Positions 41,804-55,914 of a DNA stretch of 64,000 nucleotides are shown here, in pieces (position 1 is the first letter of the stretch; each line of letters begins with the position of its first letter). The notes under the pieces were generated by a model. The model made no database searches, was not told the origin of the DNA, and saw only the letters and a program-made list of their open reading frames with translations. Location of the stretch: contig JAAVTG010001008.1 in NCBI GenBank assembly GCA_011947345.1, positions 1-64,000 of the forward strand. Direction: 5' to 3'. The position numbers and the translations under genes are program-made. The stretch comes from Phytophthora quininea. Taxonomy: Eukaryota > Oomycota > Peronosporomycetes > Peronosporales > Peronosporaceae.

Positions 41804-44800
41804 ATGGGGGCCGAGGACGGCGAGAAAGCCCCGACCAAGAACGAGGTCAACCCGCTCAAGTACATTGAGCAGCGCGTCGCGTCGGCGTTCCCTCAACTGG
41901 TGGGTCCCAAGTTCACGGCCAAATACGCCACCGAGACCAACGAGTACGTCGCTCGCTGTAAATGTAAAGCTGACCGTCGTGAGTCTTGGTCTTACGCTCG
42001 TTGTGACCCTCTAGGACTTGTGTGAAGGAGTTCATCGACAACGAAGATGTGACGATCCTCGCCTTTTCCGGAGACAACGTCATCGCCTCCATCAAGATGC
42101 CAGGCACGCTCCCTCGAGGCAAGACGGTGTGCTTCACCAAGTATCACAAGACCTCCATCACGTCCAAGAATGTGCTCACCGACATCATGGTGAATGAACT
42201 CACCCCGAGCAGTGTTGAGTACCTGGAGCGCGTCGTCGCCGAGGTTTACCTACCACTCTTCTCCAACATCGCCAACCAAGAAGGCTGGGGCGAAGTGGCC
42301 TCGAAAGAGGTGGTGGACAAATTCCACTCGTACATGGCCTCTGTCTCTATCATCAGCGGAGCCACAAAAGGCGAAACGTGTCTCCCTCTGCCTCCAATCG
42401 ATGGCAATGCCACCAATCTGAGCAACAAGGTGTCTCTACTAGAAGGGTCCATCGTGATCTGGACAAAGCAGATTAAGAATGTGCTGAAGCAGGACCCTGA
42501 AGACTTGCTCAAGCAGGGGCTCCACCCGACCCCCGACGCAGAGATCGAGTTCTGGAAGCTCAAAGCCGCCAACCTGAACTCCATCTTCGACCAGTTGCAG
42601 TCCAAGAAAGTCCGCAAAATCCTCACCGCTTTGGATCGATCCAAGAGTACGTACTGCACCACGTTCGCTCGACTGTGCAAGGAAGTCTTCACTGCACGCA
42701 TCGAAGCAAACGACAACATGAAATACTTGCGCACCCTAGAGGAGTGGTTCATCCGACTCAACAACGACGAAGACTTTCCAGCTCTGACCGAGCTCTTCAA
42801 GCCCATGCTGCACATTATCTTGCTCATCTGGAAAAACTCCAAGCACTACAACACACCCGCTCGTCTGGTGGTTCTCATGCGCGAGATCTGCAACTCGCTA
42901 ATCAACCAGGCGCGCAAGTATCTCAGTGGCGAGCTGATCTTTGCCCTTATTGATCAGGACGAAGCCGGCCAGGCTGTAGAGCAGCTAAAAACGACGCTCC
43001 AAGTGTGTTCAGCCTTCAAGAGCACCTACTTCGACTACAAGGCTACGGCAAACGCCGAGTGTCCGTCAAACCCCTGGCGAATTCAGGGCAACGCGCTGTT
43101 CGTGCGTCTTGACAGCTTCCTCGAGAGGTGCCACGACATCCTTGATCTCACGCAGACCATAGTGCAGTTCAGCAAGCTGTCCAAGATTGAGGTGGGTGGC
43201 ACGAAGGGCAAAACGCTGACGATGAGTGTCCAACAGATTCACGCTGACTTCACGGAGGCTGTCAACACGTTCAAGGGCGTCTCGCTGGACATTATGGACG
43301 TGGGTGCGTCCAAATTCGACGACAACTTTTACGACTTTCGCTGCAAGATAAAGGAGCTCGAGCGTCGTCTTGGCTCTGTGCTAACTCAAGGCTTTGACGA
43401 TTGCTCCACCATCTTTGGTCGCTTTAAGCTGTTGGATTCCTTCGAGGGACTTTTAAACCGCCCAATTATCCAGGATGAGCTCGAGAAGAAGCACGTCGCG
43501 CTCGTTCAAAGCTACGGACACGACCTGAAACTAGTCCAAGAGTTGTTTCTGCACTGCCGTGATGCACCCCCAATCAGCTGGAATCTGCCCCCAGTAGCTG
43601 GCGCACTGACGTGGTGTCGCGGCCTTGTTGAACGGATTGAGCACCCGATGAAAAAGTTGCGTGAGCTGAACCAGAACGTCATGGAGCGCGAGGAGGCGAA
43701 AGAAGTTTACAAAGTATACGGCACTATTATGGCGTCGTTGCAGGAGTATGAGAACCAAAAAGTGGAGGAGTGGAGTCGAGATGTCGAGGCATCGTCCCAG
43801 GCCAAACTCAAACTCCCGCTGTTGATACGCCACCCTCAAACGAGATGTCTTCGCGTCAATTTCGACCCAGCACTTGAGAAACTACTGCGTGAAATCAAGT
43901 ATCTACGCTTACTCAACATCGAGGTGCCTCAGTCAGCTCTCCAAATCTCGACCAAAGAGGAGACATTCCGAAAGTACCGTGGCGAGTTGATGTACATTGT
44001 GGAACCGTATAATGCCATGATTGAAGGCATCCATCCTCTAGAAGAACCATTGGTTCGGCGACACATTCAAAACATCGACGCATGCGCCGGTCGAGGCATT
44101 GAAGAGCTCAACTGGAAAAGCGCAGGCATTGACACGTTTATCGACGAATGTCGGAAATCCGTAGAAGGAGCGAACGAGATCGTCACGAACCTTAAGGACA
44201 ACCTCAATACCATCCAGGACACACTCGCGGCATGGAATGTACCGCTATTAGAGCGGCAGGCTAAACCGGTTGCAGTGACTGAGCACGAACGCCAACACAA
44301 GAGCTACATCGTGCAGCGTACACTGAAAATCCGAGAGGGCGCTGCGGAAATTCACCGTCGGTTGAAACAATCCAACACAGGAATTATTGGTGTGAACAGT
44401 GCGCAGTGGAAGGCCTACGTGGACTACGTCAACAACATCGTCGTCAATGGTGTAGCTCGCGTTATTTGTTCGTCACTTGAGTTTTTGGCGAAGCAGCTAG
44501 ATCCGTCTGGCGGAAAGGATGGAGGCGCCGGCGGAGCAGAACGAGACGAACGGCAGGAACGGCCTCGCGAGGAGGATCGAAGCAAAACAGAGACCAAAAT
44601 CGCTTACCAATGTTGGAGATTAAGCTGGATCTCATTGCAAATCGGGTGCAGTTCAACCCCAGCATCGGTGAGAACCATGGCAAAGGATTGAGTGATACAA
44701 TCCAACTGTGGATCAACTCGTTCTTTAACGTGGCTACTGCCGTCAAAAGATTGGACTCTGATGGCGGCGGCTCGTACCTCAAGGAGATGCACTCCGACAT

Positions 44801-47800
44801 GACCATTTCGATGATGTTGGCAACGATCAGTGAGTATCAAGAAGAAAACGAGGTGATGCTAGCAGCCTTCAAGCGCAAATACGATGGCTACGGATACTTG
44901 TGGGAGTCGGATATGACAGCGAACTTCCAGACGTTCTTAGCGACAGCAACAATCCCAGGAGCAAATGGAGGTGCCGATATGTTAGACCTAGAAAAGTTTA
45001 ACACAGAGATCACTCGATACGAGCAGGTGGCGAGCGAGATCGAGAACTTGACGACCCCCACAGACATCGGTTGGCTACGTGTCAACTCACAGCCTATCAA
45101 AACAGCCATGCTCACGTGGGTGAGCAAGTGGATCTACCAATACACGACCTACTTGCACCAACACGTCGTGAGCAAGCTCACGGGATTGCATGATTTCATG
45201 GAGACTGTCATCAAAGGGTTGGAGGAACAGGTCGCAGAAAGAACAAAGACGCCCTCAAGCGTGTCATGACACACATTCGAGATGTCCGGAAGCAGATGGA
45301 TGCCACCAACGAGCTGTTCGAGCCGCTAAGAGAGACTGTGCATCTACTGAAATTACATGGCATCAATGTGGAAGACACGAAGATTGGCGACCATGCAGTG
45401 CAAGACTATCTAGAGGCTGCTCCTATGCAGTGGGAAGCTATTGTGAACAAGACGTTTAAGAAGAAAGAGGAGATCATGCCGCTGCAGATGGCCGAGGTGG
45501 AGTCCATCAAGGAAGAATTGGAGTCATTCTTCCTAGACATGCGCAAGTTCCGCAATGAGTTCCGTACAACGGCGCCGTTCAGCTTCCAAGGAGCACCAAA
45601 TGACGCCTACGCCCAGATGAACAACTTTGCTTCTGCACTACACAAGAAAATGCAGCAGGCCCGCGAGTTCAACGAGCTTGAGGAGTTGTTCGAGCTGCAA
45701 GTGTCCAAGTATCAGGAGACGACGGATACTCTTTACGAGCTGCAGCAGCTGAAGAAGTGCTGGGACCTGAAGGATCTGGTGCTAGCCACGTTTGACGACT
45801 GGAAGAGCACGCTTTGGACAAGCATCCAAACCGATACGTTTGAAGGATACACGCGTGCTTTCATGAAGCAGTTGAAAATGGAGGCGACCGAGCACCAGAT
45901 CATAAAGGGCTGGCAGGTCTACAAGGACACTGAACAGCTCGTGAAAAATATGTCGACTGTGTTGCCTCTTATCAATGACCTCCACTCAGAGGCCATGCAA
46001 GATCGTCACTGGAAGGCCTTGTCAACAATTTGCCATGTTAAGGCAATTGAGCCGAAGGACCCAAAATTCTCCTTGGCAGATTTACTCAAGCTCAACCTCC
46101 ACTTGCACGTCGACGATGTCGGTGAGATCGTTGAGACTGCAAACAAGGAACAGAAGATTGAAAAGAAATTGAAGATGATCGAGGAGTTGTGGCAACGACT
46201 CACGTTGGAGTATGTCCCCCACAAAGACTCTGGCACATTTGTTGTGAAGCCATCAGAAGAAGTGGTGGAGTCGCTTGAAAGCAATCAACTCGAGCTGCAG
46301 ACCATGATTGGTATGGGCAAGTTTGTCGAGTTCTTCAAAGACCGTGTGCTCGCTTCGCAAAAACACTGGGTCACGTGGAAGAAGTACTGAAAGAGTGGGT
46401 GTCTGTGTCCAAACAATGGGCTTCGCTTGAGAGTATTTTCTTAAGCTCCCCTGATATCCGCAACCAGCTCCCGGATGATACCCGCACGTTCGAGTCCATC
46501 GACTCGAATTTCAAAGACTTAATGAAGAACGCCGTGATGGAGCCGAACGTGGTTCTGGCTTGCTCTGTTGACAACCGTCTCGAATCTCTTAAGGAAATGA
46601 CGACAATGCTTGAGAAGTGTCAGAAGTCTCTGAACGAATACTTGGACAAGAAGAAAAGATCTTCCCACGATTTTACTTTGTGTCGAACGTGGCGTTGCTC
46701 GAGATCCTTTCCAACGGCAACAACCCGAAGAAGATTATGCCGTTCCTGGGCGATTGCTACGATTCCTTGTGCAACCTCATCTTTGAAGAAAATTCACCCA
46801 ACACAGCACACACGATGGTGGCAAAAGATGGCGAGTCTGTGACGCTCCCGAAGATTTTCGTTATGGCTGGAGCTGTCGAAAGTTGGCTGAATGAATTGAC
46901 AGAGGCCATGCGGTTTTGCCTTAGGAAAGAGATGCACGACTCTATTGAAACGGCAGCCAACTGGGACGTGGAGAAACCTCGTCACCAGTGGTTGTTTGAC
47001 TATCCGGCCCAAGTTGTGCTGAACTCGACGCAAATTTATTGGACGGAAGAAACCGAGATGGCTCTGGAGGAGTTTGAAAATGGTCAAGAAGACTCTGTGA
47101 AGAGATATCTGACTGTATGTAACCAAAGGCTGGAGCAGCTTATTAATCTGGTACTAGGCAACCTCTCAAGTCCAGATCGATGCAAGATTATCGCTCTAAT
47201 TACCCTCGATGTGCACTCGCGTGACGTCGTCAAGAAGTTGGTTGATGAAAAGGTGGAGGGTCCATTGAGTTTCATGTGGCAACAGCAACTTCGCTTCATC
47301 TGGCGCCAAGAGAACTACGATGTGGACATCCGAATCACAGATTTCCGCTCCAAGTATTCATACGAGTGGATTGGCAACACTGGTCGTTTGGTGATCACCC
47401 CACTGACTGATCGATGCTACATTACTCTGACGATGGCACTCAGATTGTTCTTGGGTGGTGCTCCAGCTGGGCCGGCTGGAACTGGCAAGACAGAGACGAC
47501 GAAGGATCTTGCTCGTGCTATGGCTCTGTGTTGCTATGTATTCAATTGCTCTGACCAGATGAACTACCAGACGATGGCAGATATCTTCCGAGGTCTGTGC
47601 CAGACAGGCACGTGGGGCTGCTTTGATGAGTTTAATCGCATCAACATCGAAGTGCTGAGTGTGGTGGCCACGCAAGTGAAATGCATCCAAGACGCGATCG
47701 TCTTTAATGCCGTCCCTGCCAACCGCGAGGCCAAATATCAGTCGCTTCCTGCAGGTACACCGCCAGTTGTTGTTGGTGAGTTCGAGTTCATGGGAGCTTC

Positions 47801-50800
47801 GGATCGTATTACGCTTATTCCGACATGCGGCTTCTTCATCACGATGAATCCGGGTTATGCTGGTCGAACAGAGCTGCCTGAAAACCTGAAGGTGTTGTTC
47901 CGATCGTGCGCTATGATTCGACCCGACCTGAAACCTATTTGCGAAAATATGCTAATGTCTGAGGGGTTCCAGCAAGCCCGGACGTTGGCTATCAAGTTCG
48001 TGACTCTGTACGAACTCAGTGGTGAGCTACTTTCGAAGCAGTTCCACTACGATTGGGGCCTCCGTGCTGTTAAATCCGTGCTTCGAGTGGCTGGTATTCT
48101 GAAGCGTGCTGAGCCTGATGTCGAGGAAGACAAGGTGCTGATGCGGGCACTGCGTGACTTCAACACGCCAAAGATCCCTCACCATGATACACCTATCTTC
48201 CTTCGATTGATCAACGATCTGTTCATCGGTGTTGAGGTAGCGCCCAAGGTGAATAATGAGCTGCGAGCCAAGGGCGTGACGGTGTGCAAAGCCAACAATC
48301 TGCAGCACGACGAATCCTTTATTTTGAAGATCTGCCAGCTGCAAGAGCTTATTGATGTTCGCCACTCTGTCATGTTGCTTGGGCCTGCTGGCTGTGCCAA
48401 GACGACGACATGGCAAGCTCTTGCTAAATGCTGGAATCTCGGCAAGGAGAAGAAGATTTGTGTGTACGAGACACTAAATCCAAAGGCCGTCACCTCAGAT
48501 GAGCTGTACGGGTACATGACGCTGTCGAAGGACTGGAAGGATGGCGTGCTATCGATCATCATGCGCGGAATGGCGAAAAATTACTCGGAGCAAGGCTTCT
48601 ATGAGAGCCAATCTTACAAGTGGGTGGTGCTTGACGGAGATATTGATGCCGTATGGATTGAGTCGATGAACACAGTTATGGACGATAACAAGGTGTTAAC
48701 GCTCGTGTCTAACGAGCGTATTCCGTTAAGTGCGGCGATGCGTATGGTCTTCGAGATCAATTCGCTCAAGAATGCCACTCCCGCCACGGTCTCAAGAGCA
48801 GGAATTCTGTTTATCAACGAGATCGATATCGGTTGGCGGCCATTTATGGAGTCCTGGGTTGCGAAACGCGAGGAAGAAGTTGAGCGCACTTATCTTCCAG
48901 GGCTGTTTGACAAATACGTGGATCCAATCTACGACTTGATGAGAAAAGGATACAAGCAAGTGGCGCCTGTGCGTCTGATCAACCAAGTGTCTACGATCTG
49001 CTACTTGCTCGAGGGTCTGTTGGGCCCAATCCCCACCGAGAAGAAGAACCCCGAGGTGATTGAATCCATCTTTGTATTCTGTGCCACTTGGGCCTTTGGC
49101 GGGCCCCTTATCGTTGACAAGAGCATCGATTACCGGAAGAATTTCCATGAGCTGTGGTGTTCTACGTTCACGAACATCAAATACCCCAAGGAAGGTTTGT
49201 GCTTTGACTACTTTTACAACCTCGAAACTAACGAGTTCGAGAGCTGGAGCACCAAGGTACCAAAGTACACTCCAGGATCGATCGGTAATGGACCCGCCGA
49301 CACGCCTTTCAATTCCATTGTCATTAGTACGATTGACTCGGTGCGCATTCGCTTCCTTGTTGAGACCCTGGTAGCTCGCCAGCGGCCTGCTATGCTTGTT
49401 GGAGGCAGCGGTACAGGAAAAACCACAATCCTCAAGAATTTCTTGCGCGATTTGGACGAGGACATGCTTTTCTCGACGATCAACATGAACTATTACACGG
49501 ATTCAGCGAAACTTCAGCAGCAACTCGAGTCGGTCATTGACAAGCGATCGGGTCGCATGTTTGGCCCTCCAGCTACGAAGAAGTTGATTTACTTCATCGA
49601 CGACTTGAATTTGCCGTACATTGAAACTTACGGCACCCAGAACTCGCTTGCGTTGCTACGTCAACACATGGACTACAAGACTTTCTTCGATCGAATTGAT
49701 TTGGGCTTCCGCAAAGAAATCGTCGATGTTCAATATCTGTCAGCTATGAACCCTACGGCTGGTTCCTTCATCATCGATGAGCGTTTACAGCGACACTATG
49801 CTCTGTTTGCGTGCATGATGCCAGGACGTGATGACTTGAAGACCATCTACAATTCGATTCTGAAGGGCCACATGCAAAATGCAGGCTTCGCATCGCCCGT
49901 GGTTGCAATGTGTGAGAATGTCGTCAATGTGTCAATTCTGCTACATGAGGAAATGGTCAACAGGTTCCTCCCTAGCGCCACCAAATTCGTCTACAATTGG
50001 AACATGCGAGAGCTCTCTAATATTTTCCAGGGACTGACCCGTTCGAAGGGGGAATACTTTCCAACTGCCTACTCGTTTGCTCGGCTGTGGGTGCACGAGG
50101 CTACTCGCGTGTTTTGCGATCGGCTGATCAACGAGGAAGATATTCTTAAATTTGCTGAGCGTATTCGTGAAGTGACCAAGAAGACACTACCGGATTTGGA
50201 TCAAGTTGCTTTGTTTAATGATCAACCCCCACCTGCCGCAGGCGCAGAGGATGGTGCTGCAGCTCTTGTCAATATCTTCACAACATTTGCCACACCAGTG
50301 GCTGGTGCTGATGGCGTGTATATGCCCGTGGCATCCATGAAATCGCTAAACAAAGTTCTCGTGGAGCAACTGGATGACTATAACTCCAAGTACTCGATGA
50401 TGAATCTGGAGCTCTTTGACAACGCCATGGAGCACGTGACGCGTATTTGCCGCATCATCGGAAACCCTGGCGGCAATGCGATGCTGATTGGTGTGGGTGG
50501 AAGTGGTAAGCAATCCTTGTCGCGTCTTGCATCCCATATCTGCGGATTTGATGTGCGTCAACTGTCTGTGACGTCAAACTTCCGTATCGAAGACCTGAAA
50601 GAAAATCTGGCCGAGATGTTCAAGATTGCAGGCGTCCAAGGTCTGCCGCTGGTTTTCCTCATCACGGATTCACAGATTGTAAACGAGCGCTTCCTTGTCT
50701 ACATTAACGATATGCTTTCATCAGGCTGGATTCCTGATCTCTTTCCGAAGGAAGACCTTGACGGACTGCTAGGTTCTCTGCGTAGCGAGGCCAAGGCAAA

Positions 50801-53800
50801 TGGGATTCCTGACGCAATGGATGCACTTATGGACTTTTTGCTACTGCGAATTCGACTTAATTTCCGTGTGGTCATGTGCTTCTCTCCTGTTGGTGCTGTT
50901 TTCCGAGTCCGTGCTCGTCGATTCCCTGGCCTTGTGAATTGCACTGTCATTGACTGGTTCCACCCATGGCCCCGTGACGCTTTGGTACGAGTGGCATCTA
51001 GCTTCCTCGAAAAATTCGAGGATGTTGGCGACGCTCAACTTCAGCGAAACCTCGCGAATCACATGGCTGACGTCCACATTTCAGTGACAGACATGAGCAA
51101 GAACTACTTTGAGACCCAGCGACGATACAACTACGTGACTCCTAAGAGTTTCCTAGAGCTCATCAGCTTCTACGAGATCCTGCTCAAGCAGCGCAAGGAG
51201 GACATTCAGCGCCAGATATCTCGTCTGGATGATGGACTATCGACGCTGCGAAAGACCTCTGCGGATGTTGCTGAGCTCCAAGTGGACCTGAAACACACGA
51301 TGGTGAAGGTTGCAGAAAAGCAGGCCTCAACAAACCAGCTGCTGGAGCAAATGGGTCGAGAGAAGGCAGGAGCCGAAGTACAGCAAGAAAATGCCAACAA
51401 GGAAAAACTGAAGGCCGAAGCTGCTAGTGCGGCGGCTGCAGAGCTAGCTGCCGAAGCAGAAAAGGAGCTGAGTGCCGCCAAACCTGCTATGGACGCCGCT
51501 GCCGCTGCTGTGGATTGTTTGTCGAAGTCTGCTATTACCGAGCTCAAAAGTTTGCCGAAGCCTCCAGCAGGTGTGGATAATGTCACGAAAGCCTGCCTGA
51601 TTCTGGTGGAAAAAGAATATAAGAACCACAAATGGGACCGTGCCAAGAAGATGATGAATAATGCTGGTGCGTTCCTGGATGCGCTGAAGGAATTCAAGGG
51701 CGAAGACATCCCTGAGGCAGATATTGCACGTATCGAGCCGTTGATTGCCGACCCAGAATTCAACGCTGAGAAAATGGCGTCCAAGAGTTCAGCCGCTGCC
51801 AACATTTGCTCTTGGGTCGTGAACATCTACACTTTCAACCGCATTTACGTGCGTGTGAAACCTCTGATGGATTCCCTGGAGGCTTCCAAGAAGAAGAAAG
51901 AGGAAGCTGAAGAGCAGCTCGCTCGCGCAATGGGTCAAGTCGCCGAAGTGCAAAAAGACTCGAGATGCTCGAAAACACGCTGCGCCAAGCGACGGAGGAG
52001 AAGCTCAAGGTGGAAGAAATGAAAGAGTCTTGCGAAAACAGGTTGCTCCTCGCTGGTAAGCTGGTCAATGGCCTAGCAAGTGAAAATGAGCGCTGGGGTA
52101 TCGAAATCGAGCAGCTCAAGAATTCGGGCGTCATGGTGGTCGGCAACTCGCTTCTGGCTGCTGCCTTTGTCTCGTACATTGGTGCATTTGACCAAGCTGT
52201 GCGCAAAGAGTTGTGGCAGCAAACATGGTTCCCAGACTTGGTGGCTAAAGGTATCCCAATCACGGAGGGCATTGATCCTCTCTCAATGCTTACAACGGAA
52301 GGTAAGAATGCCAAAATGATGAGCGAGGGTCTACCTGCTGATAGAATCTCGATCGAAAATGGTGCAATCATCACGAGTTGCAAGCGTTGGCCACTTGTGA
52401 TCGATCCACAGCTGCAGGGAATCAAATGGCTTCGTGAGAAGGAGAAGGACCGCGGGCTCGTGGTGCTGCAATTGAGTCAGAACCAGTGGCTGCGCAAGAC
52501 AGAGACAGCCATCGTCAATGGCAACGTGCTGATCATTGAAAACATTGGCGAAGAGATCGATGCAACTCTAGACCCAGTGCTCGGACGCGCTGTGTACAAG
52601 AAGGGATCGAACTTGTTCCTGAAGTTAGCTGGCGAGGAAGTGCAGTACGACCCGAATTTCTTCATGTATTTGCAGACAAAGCTGTCAAACCCTCACTACA
52701 AACCTGAAATCGCTGCGCAATGTACGCTGATCAACTTCATCGCCACAGAGAGCGGTTTGGAAGATCAATTACTGGAAAAAGTGGTCAAGAAGGAGCAGCC
52801 TGAGCTCGAGGCTCGTAAGCAGGAGCTTGTCCTGGCGTTCCAGAAATTCAAAATTGACCTCGTGGAGCTTGAGGATCAGCTGCTCGAGCGCCTCGCCAAC
52901 GCACCTGACGACATTCTCAGTGATGTCCCACTCATCGAAAGTCTGGAGGAGACGAAGAAGAAAGCAACCGATATCTCCATCTCGGTAAAGAAGAACCAGG
53001 AGACGGAGATTGTCATCAACAACACCCGCGAGCTGTACCGACCTGTGGCTGCTGAGGGTGCGATGCTCTACTTCTTGCTCACAACGTTGAGTGCTATCGA
53101 TCACATGTATCGCTACAGTCTGGACTCGTTCATCACGTTCTTCTACAACTCCATTGATCGTGCCCAACCAAGTGACAAACAGAGCGAGCGCGTGCTCAAT
53201 CTTCGTGAGTCCTTGCGAATCACAATCTTCACGTGGGTTTCTCGTGGCTTGTTCGAGGCTCACAAACTCATTTTCCTTTCGCAACTTACGTTTAACCTCA
53301 TGCGTCGTGGAATTTTGGGCGAGGAGGTGCGTGTGCAAGAAGCCTATATGCAATTCTTGCTACGTGGCCCTAAGAAAGCGGCGGGCACTGGTGGTGAGGA
53401 GGAGGCGAACCCAATTGACTGGTTGCCTCCAGCGCAGTGGAATGCCATCAACGCACTCGCTCAACTGGAGGAATTCCAGAAAATGCCGCAGGACCTGAAG
53501 GAGGCATCCTCGCGCTTCCGTGAATGGTACAACCACGTGACTCCAGAGTCTGAGAAGCTGCCATTGGATTGGGCTGGACTGGATCGTACGCCCTTCCTAA
53601 AGCTTCTGGTAGTGCGATGTCTGCGTCCTGATCGAATGACTGTGGCTGTGAACGAATTCGTTCGTCAGGTCCTACCGAATGGAAGCAACTACTGCGACTG
53701 TGACTCAGCTCTCAATGCCTTGCAGGTCATGGACAATTCGTATTTGGACTCAACGCCTACTACACCATTGTACTTCATCTTGTCTCCGGGAGCTGATGTC

Positions 53801-55546
53801 GTGGCTGGTGTTGACAAACTGAGTGTGAAGTACGGCTTCGAGCGCGGTGTCAGCTACCATAATGTGTCTATGGGGCAGGGGCAGGACGTGTACGCCATGG
53901 ATCGGCTTGAGGTTGCGCATCGCAACGGCCACTGGGTCATTCTGAACAATATTCACCTCATGCCACGATGGCTCATTGCGCTCGAGAAGAAGCTGGATGA
54001 GTTTGCACTCGAAGGCTCGCACAAGAACTTCCGTCTGTTCCTGACTTCAGACCCGTCGAACTCGATCCCCATCGGCGTACTCAACCGCTGTATCAAGCTT
54101 ACGAACGAGCCGCCGTCTGGTCTGAAGGCCAACCTGAAACGAGCGTTTGTGAGTTTTTCCAAGGACTACATTGAGGAGGCCGAGGGCAAGGTCAAGTCCA
54201 TCCTGTTTGGCCTGTGCCACTTCCACGCTGTGCTCATGGAGCGGAAGATGTACGGTCCTTTGGGCTTCAACATGATGTACCCGTTCTCTCTTGGCGACCT
54301 CCGTGATTCGGCCATTTGTCTGCAAAACTACCTGGAAAGCTCGGCCGGTGGCAAGATCCCATGGGCAGATCTGCGGTATATCTTCGGGGAGATCATGTAT
54401 GGAGGCCACATTGTGAACGACTTTGATCGGCTGCTGGCCAACACGTATCTGGAATTCTACATGCGCGACGAACTGCTGGACGAGATGGAAATGTTCCCGT
54501 TCGTGGGAGACGAGAAAGGTCCGTCGTTCATGTGTTTGGCCCCGTCATCGTACGACAAGTACTTGGAGCACATCGAAACGGAGCTGAAGACCGACTCGCC
54601 TCTTGCCTTCGGATTGCACCCGAATGCGGAGATTGATTTCCGTACGACTCAGTCCGAGAATTTGTTCCGCACGTTAATGGAGCTGCAACCTCGCGACGCC
54701 GCATCGGGCGACGCGGCAATGAGTCCATTGGAGTTGGCAAAGCAGGCTCTTGAAATGGTTCTATCGCGCATTGGCGAGAAGAAGTTTGAATGCGACGAAA
54801 TCGCACGCAACCTTGAAGAGATGGGACCGTACCAGAACGTGTTCATCCAGGAGTGTGAGGCGATGAACGGGTTGCTGGCTGAAGTGGTTCGTTCCCTGAA
54901 CGAGCTGTCGCTTGGTTTCGCTGGCGAATTGACCATGTCGGACGCGATGGAAGCCGTTCAAGAGTCTCTCTTCTTGGACCGCGTTCCAAAGTCGTGGGAG
55001 AAGTTAGCCTTCCCGTCGCTGCGTCCTCTTGGATCGTGGCTCACTAACCTTGAAGCGCGTCTGCAGCAGTTGGAAGAGTGGACACAAAACCCAGCGGATA
55101 TTCCTCGTGTTACGTGGCTCTCAGGCATGATCAATCCGCAGTCGTTTTTGACGGCCATCATGCAAGTCACGGCCCAGAAGAACCAGTGGGAACTGGACAA
55201 GCTGGTGATTCAGACGGACGTGCTCAAGCGCCGCAATGGCGAAGTCGATGCTCCGTCACGCGATGGTGCCTACATCCACGGTCTCTTCCTCATGGGCGCG
55301 CGCTGGGATATTCAAAACAACACTGTGGATCGCTCGCACCCTAAGGAAATGTTCTCACCCATGCCGGTCATCAACTGCAAGGCTGTGGCTGCCGACAAGC
55401 TAGACCTCAAGGGATCGTACGTGTGTCCGTGCTACAAGACGGAGTTCAGAGGCCCCACGTATGTGTTCTCAGCGCAGCTCAAGTCCAAGTCGCCGCCTGC
55501 TCGTTGGGTCCTGGCTGGCGTCGCGCTGATCATGGATATTGTCTAG
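41804..55546 (+). CDS. Axonemal dynein heavy chain
   Basis: A single gene of about 4,550 codons. Exon 1 (41804-41943) is followed by a 71-base GT-AG intron, then an almost continuous exon to the TAG at 55544-55546. After a long tail, linker and N-terminal coiled parts come four P-loops: GPAGTGKT (AAA1, about 47470), GPAGCAKT (AAA2, about 48380), GGSGTGKT (AAA3, about 49402) and GVGGSGKQ (AAA4, about 50483). The stalk coiled coil follows (about 51180-52100), then AAA5-6 and a C-terminal domain ending WVLAGVALIMD. It powers flagellar beating and looks outer-arm-like, though the class is unresolved. Five one-base contractions split the frame: near 44607 (CC), 45238-45240 (AAA), 46375 (G), 46654-46657 (AAAA) and 51952-51956 (AAAAA). 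They are probably consensus errors. Confidence 0.95.
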
Positions 55547-55914
55547 TTCTCTTCTTATGCTGGACAGCAAAGCGTATCAACAAGCATAGCAAAGGAAAAA
55601 AAGTAAGCGTAAGCCTGTTTCCTATCAGCTATCATGCCAGTTCTTCTGCTGCCTAGCACGAAGCGTATGCTCCTTCCACAGTCCGAGAGTTCCCTGTGCG
55701 GACGGCGTCAGATTCAACGTGTCTCTACGGTCAATCACACTCAAACGATCAGCCCCAACGTCACGATCTGACCAAAACAAACACAATCCACGTACAATGG
55801 CGTCTTCCCTGTGAGTAAGTTGTCCACTTCCAGCAGCTCCAATTTCACAGACTCGAACTTGTCTGGCGGTCCAGCACGATACAATCCCGCAGCTCCTCAG
55901 CTGTACATGCCGTC
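55547..55914. other. Intergenic, convergent ends of dynein and Nudix genes
   Basis: About 370 bases hold the 3' ends of two convergent genes. No ORF or repeat is evident. Confidence 0.5.

Noticed and set aside
52769..53353. Minus-strand open frames of 190-210 codons inside dynein (also 51206-51826, 51835-52425, 42246-42842)
   Set aside because: They mirror a highly conserved coding strand and have no family features.
42022..55546. Six separate dynein genes
   Set aside because: The pieces are collinear parts of one heavy chain, and each junction is repaired by one base in a run.
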